Assembly: GCA_014529385.2 (NCBI GenBank)
Contig: CM043953.1
Coordinates: 96,227,342 to 96,291,341, forward strand
Direction: 5' to 3'
Length of the DNA stretch: 64,000 bases
DNA from: Adiantum capillus-veneris
Taxonomy: Eukaryota; Streptophyta; Polypodiopsida; Polypodiales; Pteridaceae
Below are positions 11,523 through 22,855 of the stretch, piece by piece (positions within the stretch are counted from its first letter, which is position 1; each line of letters opens with the position of its first letter). A program made the translations under genes and the position numbers. The notes below the pieces were generated by a model. The model had not been told where the DNA came from, did no database searches, and worked only from the letters and a program-made list of their open reading frames with translations.

Positions 11523-12443
11523 TTACTCGTCTAGCTTCTCCAACTCTTCAAGTCTTTCTGACAATTCATGCCCAGTCCACTCGAGAGTCTGTGATACCCT
11601 TAAGGTCGGCAATAGAAATTCTATTGGCAGTATGGCATCAAGACCATAAACAAGGTTAAAGGGTGTAGCATTTAAAGCCATTTTGAATGAGACTCGATAA
11701 GCCCATAGAGCAGCATGGAGATTCATTTCCCAATCGGTCCTTCCTGAAGTAACCACTGTGTTCAGTACCGAGCTAAGAATTTTATTCGTATGCTCAGATT
11801 GTTCGTTTGCTTGTGGGTGATAGGGAGCTGATTTGTTATGGATAACCATAAACTCATTAAGCACATACTCTATTACCTTGTTGATGAAACGAGTTCCCCG
11901 ATCACTGACAATCTCTATTGGCAGTCCATACCTTACAAATACATACTCATATAAGAATGCAGCAATGGTTCTAGCATCATTCTTTTGAGTCTCTTTAGCT
12001 TCGGCCCATTTGGTTAAATAGTCCGTAGCTACAATGATATATTGAGCTTGGGTTCTATAACCAGGTGGCTGTATCGGTCCCACAAAATCTATACCCCATT
12101 CTACGAAGGCTCTGCTCCCCATCATTGGTCTTAAGGGCATGGTGTCTACACGTGTTGGCATTTTTGCTTGTTGACAAGCATCACACCTTCGAACATATTC
12201 TTTGGCATCTGCAAAAAATGTTGGCCACCATATGCCTGCCATCAAGATTGCTCTTGCGGTCATCTCACTATAAAAGTGACCTCCAGCTAATCCAGCATGT
12301 GCTTGTTCTATAATCAGAATATACTCGTTTTCATTTGCACAAAGACGAAAATGTTGATCTTTACCTTGCCAATATAATTGGTTCCCAATGAGAGCATAGT
12401 TTCTTGCTTTCGTTTCAATTGATCTTTGATGGCGTTTACTCAT
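11523..12443 (-). pseudogene. gypsy C integrase
   Basis: A 306-codon open frame has the zinc-binding H2C2 set at about His49, His56, Cys87 and Cys90 (RRCDACQQAK). The catalytic core has Asp119 (WGIDFVGP), Asp181 (IVSDRGTRF) and Glu217 (ANEQSEHTNK). The first 40 residues are the link from RNase H. The rve core is complete and ends with the usual FNLVYGLDAILPIEF block. The consensus ANGQVE reads ANEQSE here but keeps the catalytic Glu. Integrase joins element cDNA to chromosomal DNA. Confidence 0.88.
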
Positions 12444-12619
12444 ATCCTCAGGAAATGTTCGACTTGATAATTAAGTAACCAGATAGTTACTCCACTTAGG
12501 AACAGGTGACATTTGAAACAACGTTACATGAGGAATGGATTGTTGTTTCTGACATTAAGGGAAATCTCTTACAAAAGATCGAACATCTCTCCTCATAGTC
12601 AGCCAAAATACTCCAAGTC

Positions 12620-13231
12620 TTAAGATTTGTTGCATAGTTTGGTCTTCCGCAAAGTGAAGTCCACTATGGTAACATCTGCTTGACTTAGGTACTGATCCCT
12701 TTCTTCAGGGTTAATGCATAAAAGCAATATCCCGTCTCGATTTCTTTTATATAGCCTCCCATCTAGTAATTGATACGTAGCCGATTGCTCGATTAAATCA
12801 ACTGTGATAGGGAGTGGTGAATCCACTTGAGCTATCGTCATTAATGACACAATTTTTTATGACCATCTTGGTATCATTTCCACGGAGAAAAAATAGGCAT
12901 CTGGTAGATCATCATCTACCCCTTTAGGTGATTCCCCCGAAACAATCCTGGAAAAATGATCTACTCGTTGATGTGTAATGCCTTTTTTAACAACCACAGT
13001 GAAATCAAATTAGAGAAGAATGATGAACCATCTCACTATTCTCCCTGTGCTACATGGTTTGTTGACCAAATATAACAAATTTTGGTGGTCCTCAAAGAAC
13101 ACAAACTTGTTGGCCAATAGGTAATGTCTATACTTTTTAATAGCATAGATCATTCCTAGGCCTTCTCTTTCAGTGGTGGTGTAATTGTTTTCTGCCATAA
13201 ATAGTTGTCAGCTAGCATAAGAAATAGGAAA
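12620..13231 (-). pseudogene. gypsy C RNase H and linker to integrase
   Basis: The segment 13010-13198 reads AENNYTTTEREGLGMIYAIKKYRHYLLAN and then FFEDHQNLLYLVN in parts. This is the Ty3/gypsy RNase H core (RT_RNaseH), with the conserved TEREGLG Glu and the DHQNL Asp. The segment 12620-12850 encodes the following linker (ATYQLLDGRLYKRNRDG), which normally precedes the integrase zinc-binding part. The two are separated by stops and a frame change near 12850-13010. Confidence 0.8.
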
Positions 13232-13232
13232 G

Positions 13233-14292
13233 TCAATTTTTCCATCTCTGGCATGGTTGGGCTAGTATACAACCAATAGCAAAATTTGAGGCATCTACGT
13301 GTACGTGGAATACCTTATCCCAATCGGGTACTTTCAATATTGGAGCTGAGGTGAGAGCTTGCTTAAGCTTCATGAAGGATTCTTCACATGCCTCGGTCCA
13401 TTCAAAGTGCGTAATCAAGCTATACATGGGTTTTGCAATTATAGTATACATGTAGATAAACCGTCGGTAATATCCACAATACCCCTTTAATTGTTGTTGG
13501 TCTAGGCAAATCAGCGATGGCATGAATCTTTTCAATATCGGTAGCAATGCCATTTTTAGACGCTATATGTCCAAGAAGTTTCCCTTGTCTTCCCATGAAT
13601 GTGCACTTTTCATGGTTTAAGCAAATCGTGTAAAGTCTACATTTCTCGAATACCTTTTTGAGGTGTTCACAATGATCAGCTCGGATTGACAAATGTACAC
13701 ATAAATCATCCATGTATACCTCCAAGAATTTCCGAAGATACTCTTTGCAAGCATGGCTCATCAGTCTTTGAAATGTGGCTGGAGCATTAGTTAACCCAAA
13801 CGGCATAACCCGATAGTAGGCAAATATATCCCATTCTGTTGCAAAATCAGTTTTGTGCTGATCTTTTGGGTCAACCAAAAGTTGATTGTATCCCAAAAAA
13901 CCATCTAGGAAGCTGTAAGCTTCTTTTCTTGCCACTCGTTCTAAAACGTGCTCAGTTATTGGAAGAGGGAAGTTGTCTCTACTGGTAGTTGCATTCACTT
14001 TTTTGAGATTAACGCACACTCGTAATTTCCCATTCTTCTTAGGTACTACCACAATTGGGGACACCCAATCAGTGTGTTCAATTTCGTAAATGAATTCAGC
14101 TTCCTTTAGTTTTTCAATCTCTTCTTTGATCTTCCTGGCAAATGTTTCGTTATAAGTGTATGGTCTCTGTCTACTTGGTTTCGCATCATCTCGCATGGGT
14201 ATAGTATGTTGATAGATTTCTGGATCAACACCCTTGAGATCCTTGTAAGACCAAGCAAAGATATCCCGGTATTCCTTTAACAAACTTAACAA
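13233..14292 (-). pseudogene. gypsy C reverse transcriptase
   Basis: The frame 13420-14292 covers the RT fingers and palm. It has DWVSPIVVVPKKNGKLRVCVN, here split as SPIVVVPKKNGK and RVCVNLKKVN, then MPFGLTNAPATFQRLM and the catalytic YMDD (residues 193-196). The frame shifts near 13490 into 13233-13553, which carries the KGYCGYYRRFI block and the thumb/connection. The N-terminal FAWSYKDLKGVDPEIYQH is the typical start of RT in plant gypsy elements. The frameshift and upstream stops make it inactive. Confidence 0.88.
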
Positions 14293-14312
14293 AAGCTTTT
14301 CTTCTTCTTCTG

Positions 14313-15073
14313 TTAGATCATTTGCAATGTAGGACGGTCTAGGCTCTTCTCCTGGTTGTCTACCCTTTTAGCGTTTTCAGGTCCTTCGTAAGACTCGCCT
14401 TGTTTCCGTAGTTCCCTAACAGGTTGTTCGATTATGATTTTCCAATCTTGGAGAGTATACTTTGTGTAATGGGATGGAACATGCATTATATCCTTCCCAT
14501 CCTCTTCCGTGGTTTCCATTTCGGTGGTGTATATCTCCTTTAGATCTTTTTTCAACTCTACTCTGGTCATGAGTGGTTTTTTATCCTGATGTTCTTCTTG
14601 AATACCCTTCCTTGTTTTCCTCGATGTCTGAGACATTTTTGAGTCTCCGTTTGAAGGATATCTACTAGTTATTTTGTCCTTGACACAATCATTAGCATCT
14701 ATCTGCATCAGGAATTGTGTTTTACTGGAGACTGATGGCATAGGTCGCGCTTTCACAATTTTAGTGTCCCTCTTTCTTCTATACCATTTTTTTCGTCTTG
14801 ATTTCTAGTTTGGAAAGTCAAAAAACTTTTCCTCCCTTCCCCTTAAGAGTAGTTGAGCTCTCGTGTGTTCTTTTTCGGATCCTGCATCTTCGGAGGTAGC
14901 CAAGTGTTCATCCAACTCATCGGTTGCATCGTAATAGAGGTCAAAAAAGACTTGTTGAGCTTTCATCAAATCCTTTGTTTCCTCATCCTTGTTTTCAATG
15001 TTAAGGACTAACATCATTTGGATGGGAATTATGTCGTAGCCATCCTCATTGCAAATTGAGTAGGTATAGACGT
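14313..15073 (-). pseudogene. gypsy C linker between protease and reverse transcriptase
   Basis: Two minus-strand frames (14313-14756 and about 14805-15073) encode charged, low-complexity protein with no recognised fold. This is usual for the spacer between protease and RT in large plant gypsy elements. The right end stops abruptly at element D. The residues VYTYSICNEDGY at 15073 follow on from ATMDVCVN at about 19600, on the other side of D. Confidence 0.6.
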
Positions 15074-15145
15074 TGATAGCCGTTTTTCGGCTCTCCGTAA
15101 TTGCCATAGTAAGTTACTCCACCCTACCAAATTCACCCAAACGCT

Positions 15146-17119
15146 ATGGCTATCCCAAACACTGAGCAATGGTTTTGGAGTATGTCTTCTCAGATTGAAG
15201 ATGGATATACCCAAATTTCCAAAGCTTTGAAGGCCAGATTCTCTAAAGTTCCAACAACGGAGAAAGCATGGGCTTCACTACGGAGACTTCAACAACATGG
15301 TGAAGACTACTATGCTTATGAGGATATTTTTTCGCGTCAATGGGAAGGATGTGGATTTAGTTCTACATTTCCAGATTATGTAAAAATGGATCAATTTATA
15401 TCGGGTTTGTCTCCTTTCCTAAAGACTAAGGTTACTTGTAGTGGACCCTCTACCTTTGAAGAAGCGGTCACTATTGCCCGAAGGAAGTTTCACAAGTACT
15501 TCTACATCAAAAATGGTTTCCATCATGCTGGAAGAACCAACCATCATGAAAGTGTTTCTATCAAGGAGTCATCTCCTTTGCCATACTTGTCTCCTTCTAC
15601 TCCGGCAAATGTTGAAGAAGTTACTTACATGCCAACTGATTATTCAAGTGCTAAAGTGTGTGGCCAAGATTCAAATGTGGAATCTCTTTCTTCTACCTTT
15701 ATCACAAGCATGCAAAAATCGGCACAAGATATCTCAAATGGCATTGATGATTCAATAATGGATACATCCAACCTTTTGGCGGAGGATCAATTTCTAGTCC
15801 GAGCAGACGAATCTTTTGTGCAACATGACTCTATGGAGAATGAAGAACTTGAAGGTAACCTTGATCTTATGGAATGTTCTGAGAGTGTATCTTGTCTAAA
15901 AGAAGAGAGTGAAGAAGAAGATGAAATCATAGGTGGAGAGATCATAGACCACATTGATCATAAAGAGATGATTGTGTACATGGAATGCCAACTCCAAAAC
16001 AAAGTAGAAGAGTGTGAGTTGAATCCATGTGAGTATAATCTTCAAGAAGTGTTTGAGGATGTTGAAAAGCATTGGTATGACCCATGTATGTTAAGCATAG
16101 AGGAACCTATCATGCAAGAAGCCAAATGTTTCACAAAATCAAACAGTATTCCATCAACCTTTGAGGTGGTACAATGTGAGGAGTTACAACCTTGCCAAAG
16201 GGGGGGCTTAGAAGGGGATGAAGAACATGGGAGAGTAGTAAAAAATAAAATCATAAAAGGAAACTATCAGAAGGGTATCATTCTCTCCAATGGTGTTTTA
16301 GTGGGTGGCTCTTCAGTCATGGGACAATCTCTTAGCAAGAAAATCCAAGATTTTGAAGCCCCAATCATCTTCACATTGGGTTTCACCTCTTCAAAGTCAA
16401 CTTCTCCTCTCTTCACATATACCTTTCATCGAGGGCACCATACCTTCTTAAGTGGAGGAGGACATGAATACTTGGTGATGAACGGAGGTTTCCAAACCTT
16501 CTTCATTTGGTTCTTTGGTGTATGGAGGTCACACATTGTGATGCTTCTGGTCTTCATCATAGATGAAAAACTTGTTGATTGCTACATGTGGATATCTCAT
16601 CAATCAGTACCAAAATCTATTCTCTTCCAATGTGTTGGAAGCAATAGAAACCTTCGTCTATTATCTACTTATGTGGTACACCATTTGCAATATCTTCCAA
16701 TAGCAGTTGGAAGCATGGATCAAGCTTTCCTAAATCATGAAGATCATAGAAATTTTGACTTGATGAGCCTACCCAGGTTGAATGAAATTTATGAGCTACA
16801 GTTCAGGAATTTGCTCATACAAGCTCTTGAAGATCGTAGCAGATACATCAACTTTACACAGGAGGAAGAGCAACCAATCTTTTATATCACATTCATAGTG
16901 ATAGATGCAATGATGGACAACAATAAAATCTACAAGTTTCTTCAACCAAAATCAGTAAGTGATTCCATACCATACATCTCTCTTTGGGAAAGATATTTCA
17001 AAATCTTTGATCCTGGGGGGTGCTTATGGAAACTTTCTCGATGGAGGAGGTTTACTCCGTCACTTCATTTCATCGTGCTATTGGCTCAAGAACCTTTCAT
17101 ATCACACAAGGTTTTTTAA
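15146..17119 (+). CDS. Element D gag-like protein with uncharacterised C-terminal half
   Basis: This 657-codon frame is open, unlike nearly all TE genes here. The ATG lies inside the 83-bp terminal repeat. Residues about 20-115 form a Retrotrans_gag-like domain: KALKARFSKV, then WASLRRLQQHGEDYYAYEDIF in parts, then a MDQFISGLSPFLK block and an EEAVTIARRK block. Residues about 130-330 are acidic with repeated Glu/Asp clusters. The C-terminal half (about 390-657) is not recognised; it has a hydrophobic stretch (FIWFFGVWRSHIVMLLVFII, about 450-470) that could be a membrane segment. No zinc knuckle, protease or RT is visible. Expression and start are uncertain because the 5' LTR looks truncated. 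Confidence 0.6.
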   Translation: MAIPNTEQWFWSMSSQIEDGYTQISKALKARFSKVPTTEKAWASLRRLQQHGEDYYAYEDIFSRQWEGCGFSSTFPDYVKMDQFISGLSPFLKTKVTCSGPSTFEEAVTIARRKFHKYFYIKNGFHHAGRTNHHESVSIKESSPLPYLSPSTPANVEEVTYMPTDYSSAKVCGQDSNVESLSSTFITSMQKSAQDISNGIDDSIMDTSNLLAEDQFLVRADESFVQHDSMENEELEGNLDLMECSESVSCLKEESEEEDEIIGGEIIDHIDHKEMIVYMECQLQNKVEECELNPCEYNLQEVFEDVEKHWYDPCMLSIEEPIMQEAKCFTKSNSIPSTFEVVQCEELQPCQRGGLEGDEEHGRVVKNKIIKGNYQKGIILSNGVLVGGSSVMGQSLSKKIQDFEAPIIFTLGFTSSKSTSPLFTYTFHRGHHTFLSGGGHEYLVMNGGFQTFFIWFFGVWRSHIVMLLVFIIDEKLVDCYMWISHQSVPKSILFQCVGSNRNLRLLSTYVVHHLQYLPIAVGSMDQAFLNHEDHRNFDLMSLPRLNEIYELQFRNLLIQALEDRSRYINFTQEEEQPIFYITFIVIDAMMDNNKIYKFLQPKSVSDSIPYISLWERYFKIFDPGGCLWKLSRWRRFTPSLHFIVLLAQEPFISHKVF

Positions 17120-17243
17120 TCATACAACAAAGGTTCTTCAAAGATGAGAGCAGACAAAGACAGACGTTACACAATCTACATGTTGTATGATCGAATAAAT
17201 GGTACATGAATGTACCATTATCTACGGGGGGGGGGGGGGCTAA

Positions 17244-19598
17244 TGATAGCCGTTTTTCGGCTCTCCGTAATTGCCATAGTAAGTTACTCCACCCTACCAA
17301 ATTCACCCAAACACTATGGCTATCCCTACCATTTCATTGTACATAGGCGTGTGTGAGTTAGGGGACTTTTCCCATATCTTCTTAAAACCTTCAATTAGCT
17401 AGTCACTGGGCTAGTTGAGCCAAAAAAATAAAAAAATAAAAAAATAAAAGTATATTATGGCCTCTTTGTGTGTAAATATTTCATTGTATATATGGCCTAA
17501 ATATAGGGATTTTTTATAATTATTTTGGTATTTTATTTAAATATTTCTACTTAGGTGTGTGTTTTATTAAACCTATGTACACCTTCTTTCATCCTCTTAC
17601 ACCATAAGTATATTTTTTGCCAATATGTACATACTCTAACCTTATATTTTTCCTTTATACAAATCACTCCCACATTTTCACCCTCACCCTCGTGAAAACA
17701 AAAAATTGATTTCTACTCTTTGGTCACTCTTGGATGCATTGTACAAATTCAACAAAGGAGGGGTCCACTAAAAGACTTTTGCAGGCATAAAAAACAGGCT
17801 TTTTGGTGAGAATTTTGGCACCTATCTCCACTCCGAATTTGGAGCGGTGGTCAAAAGAGAAAATGTAGCCCACGCTCTGAATAATCACCTCAAATTTTTT
17901 CATGATTTTTGGAGCTACCAGCAGTGAGATATGATTTTTTGAGTGGACCCCAGTCTACCCACTTTCTCACAAGTAGCCCTTAGTCTACTCTCACCCTTCC
18001 ACACACCTACTCAATCTTACACATCCCTCCCTCTCCTTCCCTCACTCAAACCTGCAATTTCCATGGCTTCTCCCACCCTCGTCACCATTACAGTTCTCTC
18101 TCATCCCTATAGTTCTTTTATGAACCTCTACATACATACACCCTATCCATGTCTCTCTCTATTGCTTCTATGTTACAATTTCATCTACCTCTCCTAAAAA
18201 TATCTAAAATTCAGCATCTTAACCATGATAACTTCTGCAAATTGAGGATTTTTCATCAACAAATCCTCTTTTCATCGTGGTGGTCAACCGTGGCGGCGGC
18301 GTAAAGAAGCAAAGAAGAAGAAGAAGACCAGCGGTCATTTTTTCCACAATCTACACAAGGGTGAGTTCAAGCTTCTTCAAAGCTTCACCATCTCAATGAT
18401 TCTCTTTTAATTCACCCCTCTTCCTTCATCAAATCAGCTCACTCTACCCATTGTAAATGTAACATTAACTTTCTAGTGATTACTAACCACTAACATACTA
18501 ACACAAAATAGCCTTTGACCTAACCATAAAAGACACCTCGCCTCAAGACATGTGTATAGTAACTCTCTCTCTCTCTCTCTCTCTTTACTTACTTTCACCT
18601 TATCTACCATCAATAATGCTCTCTTTTGAGCCCACACCCATGACTCAAGCAGACAAAGAAGGCCCGCAATGTTTTGATATTCAAAAAAATCATAATCCTG
18701 ATTTGTTAGCTTGTAAATTAGGATTTCCAATAATCTTTATGAGGGGTCTCCAACCTATAAATAGACCCCTCTCCTTCTTGTAAAAGAACCTCCAACATCT
18801 CACATAGCACCCCAACACTCTATGCGTGAGGAGAGACTTAGGTGTAGCAACCACTTGTGAGCTTCACTCTTGGTGTGAGAGAAGCCTTCAAGCTACACAT
18901 TGCAAGTGAGAGAGCGTGAGTTCCACAAATCTCAAAACCACTATTGTACATGCTCCTTCATCATCAATAAATTGAGGTTTGGTGCATCAAAGGCGTGATT
19001 CGACGTTCAAATCTTCGTCCTTCCATTTTTGCAATACGGTTTGGTGAATTCAAGGTGACTTGTGTATTTTGAGTTTTTATCGGTTGATCTTGATTTTAGA
19101 AAGTGTTTAAGTGTGTTTTTCATTGCCAGTTTTGTGTCCATTGTAAGAGGGTATTGTGGTGAGAGGTCTCCCACACCCTAAGACAGTGTGTGTGTGTTTT
19201 GGCAATGATTAGCAATCACTAAGCATTGAGTGAGTTTTGTACAAGTTCTACGATAGCATCATAACGAACCATCTCCATTTGCAAGTCACAAATAAGGTAT
19301 TACGCAAGATCCTTTCCTCTCTCTCTTCCCTTTGCTCTAGCTCTCTCTGGTCCATTTCATGTGTGTCTTGGTGTGAGGTTGCTTGTGTGTGTTGTGTGGT
19401 GCATCTTCTTGGTTGTGCCAAAATCTCTCTTGCGTCCTAGTTCGCATACCATAACTAGGTGGTGCCCCTATCTTGTTTGGGTTTGGCTGTGGGTTTGTTG
19501 TTGTGTTGTGCTTATGGTTGCCCCAGCCCCAATTGAGCAGCACGGGAGCCTTGGTGTTTAGAGGTCGCCTCTCTTGTTGCCCTCCCCGGACCGCCTCA
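17244..19598 (+). repeat. 3' LTR of element D
   Basis: The LTR begins TGATAGCC directly after the G-run polypurine tract and ends ...CCGCCTCA. A TATA box CTATAAATAG is at 18755-18764 and a polyadenylation signal AATAAA at 18966-18971, in the order expected of U3, R and U5. Its length of about 2.35 kb is plausible for a plant gypsy LTR. No ORF in it is convincing, and a (CT)n run lies at about 18561-18582. Confidence 0.55.
18755..18764 (+). promoter_or_regulatory. TATA box of element D LTR
   Basis: CTATAAATAG in an otherwise mixed-composition LTR, about 200 bp upstream of AATAAA (18966). This is the layout of an LTR promoter and terminator pair. Confidence 0.5.
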
Positions 19599-20568
19599 AT
19601 GTATTTACACATACATCCATTGTCGCTAAGATTTGAGTCCACTCGAATGGTTCAAAAATGTTCTGGAAAGGGTTCTGGTATGTAGGCTTCGTCTGTACAA
19701 TCCCTTTCTAGGATACATTCCTCGTCTCAAGCTTCCATTTTTTGAAGCTCCGCACATCCAAATAGGAGTGTCTTTGTTTAGCCAAGATGGAAGTTTAGTT
19801 TTAGCCGAAGAGCTGAATCAAACTCCTGGATGGGTGTTTTCAAGACGTCTCTATAGGTGTGGTCCTTTAGATTGACCCTTGTTATAGATCCCACCTGTTT
19901 TAAGTACAGATAGTCGTTTCCCCAATCTTGGATAAGCTGTACCTATCGCATGAAAGGTCTTCCCAATTGATTTCATAGTTGAGTTTTTTCCCAAAGTCTA
20001 CTATGGCAAAAGTGTGTTGATATTCAATTCCACAGGATTTGACTATCACTTTTTCTAGCAGCCCTAGTGATCTTTCAATGTGTCCGTCAGCCAACTGCAA
20101 TTTCATTTGTGTTTGTCCAATGGCTGGCTATCCCCAGGATTCCCATACTGCTTTAGTGGCTATGGCTATGCCCGCTCCACTATCCAGTATTTCCATGGTT
20201 TCAATGTCATTATATTTCAATGGGAGGGTATTGTTTCCTTCTTCCCCTTCATAATATTCTCCAACCTTGTTCATAGGAACTGATCGTATCTCTTTGTTTC
20301 CCATTTCATTTTTCAAGTTTCCCAGATTCTTAGAGATTAACCCCGTTATCCCCACCTTTTCTAAGGTTTTCTGTAAATCATTCCATAAGTATGGCCTGAG
20401 TTTCAACAGTTCTCCCAAAGTAAGAGTGCATTGGATAGGTGTAGACATGATTGAGTGAATGTTGTCCACTTCTAGGTTCTGTTTGGCTCTTTTTACTTGA
20501 GTGGTCTTGCAAATGATGGATTCATCTTCGTTATCTCCCAAGTAAGAAGGTAATGTTTTTAATGTCAA
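19599..20568 (-). pseudogene. gypsy C protease region (first protease)
   Basis: The minus strand at 20128-20568 encodes a Leu-rich spacer (LTLGELLKLRPYLW), then at the left end the retropepsin motif TMEILDSGAGIAIATK. The segment 19900-20106 continues with MKLQLADGHIERSLG and a FAIVDFGKKLNYEI block. In a shifted frame, YLYLKQVGSITRVN and HTYRDVLKTP follow, then PIWMCGASKNGS and ATMDVCVN, down to about 19600. Stops and at least two frame changes break it. It should cleave the gag-pol precursor. Its position upstream of RT is normal for Ty3/gypsy. Confidence 0.75.
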
Positions 20569-20583
20569 AGGTTTAGATATTCC

Positions 20584-21343
20584 TCAAGCCTTTGATCCGC
20601 AATCCCCATACAAGGACTGTAAATCCATGTTCATATCAGATGGTAGGTTATCTAACCAGACTTCCTCTATAGGAGCTGACTTTAAAGTTAGTCTCCCATC
20701 ATTGATCTTCCTTACCTTTTCCCATAAGTGTCTTGGCCAGTCTTCCTCCACGAATGGAATTCCGTCTAAGGCATCTTCATTGTCGGGCACTATAAGCTCT
20801 GGTTCATTTGTTTCAAGGTGGGGTTCTACCACCACATCGGATTTTGCTTTCGTTTCTTCTACCACAAGCTCTTCCGGTTTTGTAATACTTTCAAGCTTGG
20901 GTTTTTGTTTATCCAACATTTCTTGCGTGATTCTTACCAAATTTTGATAAGCTTCCAGCTTAGCTGCTTCCATGTCTGGAGATAGATTTTTCCATTTATT
21001 TTTCATGTTTTGGTCTGCTTTTAGTCCGGCTTGGTAGGCTTCCAAGGCAGCATTGATAGGCTCAAAAATTTTATCAACCAGAATGGATCCTCCAGATTTC
21101 ATGGTTGTTTCTTTGAATTCACTACCAGTTTCTTTCGACTTGTCCTGGGCTAGAATTTTTTCTTTCTCTTCGTTTTCAACCCGTTGTTTTTGTTTTCTCA
21201 TCTCATATCTTTTGCTTTTGCTCCTTTTGATTCTTTGAGAAGAAACTTTCGTGTTCTCCGAATCATCAGAGGAATTGTGTTTCTTTTTCTTTGCATGAGC
21301 TCTAATGATTACCTTGATTGGAACAATCGGTTCGCTCTCTGAT
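20584..21343 (-). pseudogene. gypsy C charged linker between gag zinc fingers and protease
   Basis: A 205-codon frame (20584-21201), extended upstream in frame to the MITE edge, is rich in Lys and Glu (KQKQRVENEEKEKILAQDK). It has amphipathic, probably coiled-coil stretches (AALEAYQAGLKADQNM) and ends at a TGA after GDCGSKA. I do not recognise a domain. It sits in the polyprotein between the CCHC fingers and the first protease. Confidence 0.6.
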
Positions 21344-21630
21344 GGGTGAAAGCATGTTAACTAGTCGCGCTTTTTGTGCTAGTTAGCAATTTCAAGTTAG
21401 CACATCTTGGAAAAGTTGGGAATCCGGTAATTTTTTTACAAATAATATCAAAAAATTTCGGAGGTTATACATTTGGATTCCTTGTTTGAAGTGCTTTCTA
21501 TTGATATATCTATGTCATAGATCTTGGAGATGTAGCTCAAGTTATTGTACTAGTTAGCATATGTCAAAATTGTGCTAGTTAGCATTGTCCGGGACATGAA
21601 AAAGCATGACAGGTTAACATGCTTTCACCC
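21344..21630. mobile_element. MITE with 18-bp terminal inverted repeats inside gypsy C gag-pol
   Basis: The 287-bp element starts GGGTGAAAGCATGTTAAC and ends with the exact reverse complement. It has no coding capacity and is AT-rich. The subterminal regions repeat the motif CTAGTTAGCA several times. Removing it lets the flanking minus-strand frame read SSSL-SESEPI, supporting insertion into the gypsy C polyprotein. The target duplication is not clear (possibly TA or TTA with a change), so the superfamily is undecided. Confidence 0.8.
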
Positions 21631-22383
21631 TAATGAGCTACTAGGCATCACTTAGACTACATTGACTACAATTTTTCCCTTGTTCTAAGGATTCTTAGGA
21701 AAATCTTCCAGAAAGTGTGCTCCCTTTTTGCAACATTGTGTACAATAGGCTTGAAGTGGTTTGAGGTTTTTGTCAGACTCGGGACATTCTTTCTTCCAAT
21801 GGTCATCAGCACCACAATTATGACAGTTTCTTGTTCTAGGCTTCAGTATGGGTCTTCCCATGGGAGGTCTGACACCTTGATTAGCTACATAATATATTGG
21901 TGCGAGCTTTGGTAGAGCATAAGTCATGGTTTCCTCCATTGGTGGTGGTTGTGGACTATATCAATCTCCCTCTACCATTACTTTAGATGGACTAGACTCT
22001 GCATAGGTTGTAATAGACACTAATGCTTGTTCATCTATGACTCCTTCTGAGTGCATGTACTTTACAGGCACCGCATTATGTCCTGAATAAGGAGGTTGTT
22101 GTCCCAACACAGATTGAGGTCTCTCCATACCCATTGGTGGTCTTTGAACTTGAGCCATATTAGGCTGATATCTATACATGGGTTGTCCTTGTGGCCTCAT
22201 GGGCACGTATTGAACATTCCCATCATACTTTGGTCTGAAGTAGCACTCGTGGGTCTCATGGTTGGTCCATTTATCCTCGATTGCACACCATTTTTGTGGC
22301 CTAATTGGTTGTCCTTGTGGGGTCATCCCCTGTCCTGGTCCTCTCATAGGTGCTTTTTGCATATTCTTCATCCTTTTTATCAT
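21631..22383 (-). pseudogene. gypsy C gag C-terminal part with zinc fingers
   Basis: The segment 21961-22383 is a Gln/Pro/Met-rich region (PQGQPIRPQKWC). It has a Cys/His-containing stretch KWTNHETHECYF that resembles the atypical finger of large plant gypsy Gags. The segment 21685-21939 holds a canonical CCHC zinc knuckle, CHNCGADDHWKKEC, and a second decayed finger YCTQCCKKGAH lacking its last Cys. The fingers bind element RNA. A stop at about 21958 separates the two frames. Confidence 0.75.
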
Positions 22384-22395
22384 ATATTTTATGGC

Positions 22396-22850
22396 TTAGA
22401 GTGGTGCCGCAGCAGTTGTTCCCACTTGTGCTAGTTTTGTGGATGAAGTCTTCTCTCTTTGGTTATGGTTAGGGACATCCTCTTCATTAAAGATCTCACA
22501 ATTGTCTCCTAGGTCGATAGCATCAGACACACACACCTCTAGGGTTGTATGCTTTTTACTATAGAGTATAGCATGAAGTTCTTTGTTTAGAAGTCCCTCC
22601 AGAAACAATGAGACAAGTCGCTCCTCTGCAGGTATCTCCATCTCTGGGCATCTGGCAATGTATTGTTTTGTTCGAGTTGCACAATCCCTAACAGACTCAC
22701 CATGTTTCTGTTTGATGCTGTAGATTTGAGCAACCGTATTATGTTTAATCCCCGTTTTACAACAAGCAGCTACAAATCCTTGAGCTAATGTATTCAAATC
22801 CATGATTGACCTTGGTGGAATGTTTTAGAACCATGTCAAATCTTTTCCTT
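22396..22850 (-). pseudogene. gypsy C gag capsid region, part 2
   Basis: The frame contains MDLNTLAQGFVAACCKTGI, then YSIKQKHGESVRDCATRTK in parts, and LVSLFLEGLLNKEL, the order of a Retrotrans_gag domain. Upstream it reads LEGKDLTWF and a stop, right up to copia-B. On the other side of copia-B the same domain continues (GSGDPYDHLVSFK), so the capsid was split by that insertion. Confidence 0.75.
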
Positions 22851-22855
22851 CTAAT

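Larger units (their letters stand above)
15074..19598 (+). mobile_element. Gag-only LTR retroelement D inserted in gypsy C
   Basis: An 83-bp direct repeat starting TGATAGCCG is at 15074-15156 and 17244-17326. The right copy is the start of a long 3' LTR (to about 19598). It is preceded by a run of 14 G (17226-17239) that fits a polypurine tract. Between the repeats lies one long gag-like ORF and no pol. I read the left copy as a 5' LTR cut off after 83 bp, with the leader and gag N-terminus deleted. The target duplication is not clean (GACGT against about AATGT). The right end is set by where gypsy C coding resumes, so it is good to about 10 bp. Confidence 0.65.

Noticed and set aside
19633-19875. 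Plus-strand 80-codon ORF that reads smoothly
   Set aside because: The minus strand there carries gypsy C protease-linker motifs (HTYRDVLKTP, PIWMCGAS) that continue from both sides, so the plus frame is a shadow.
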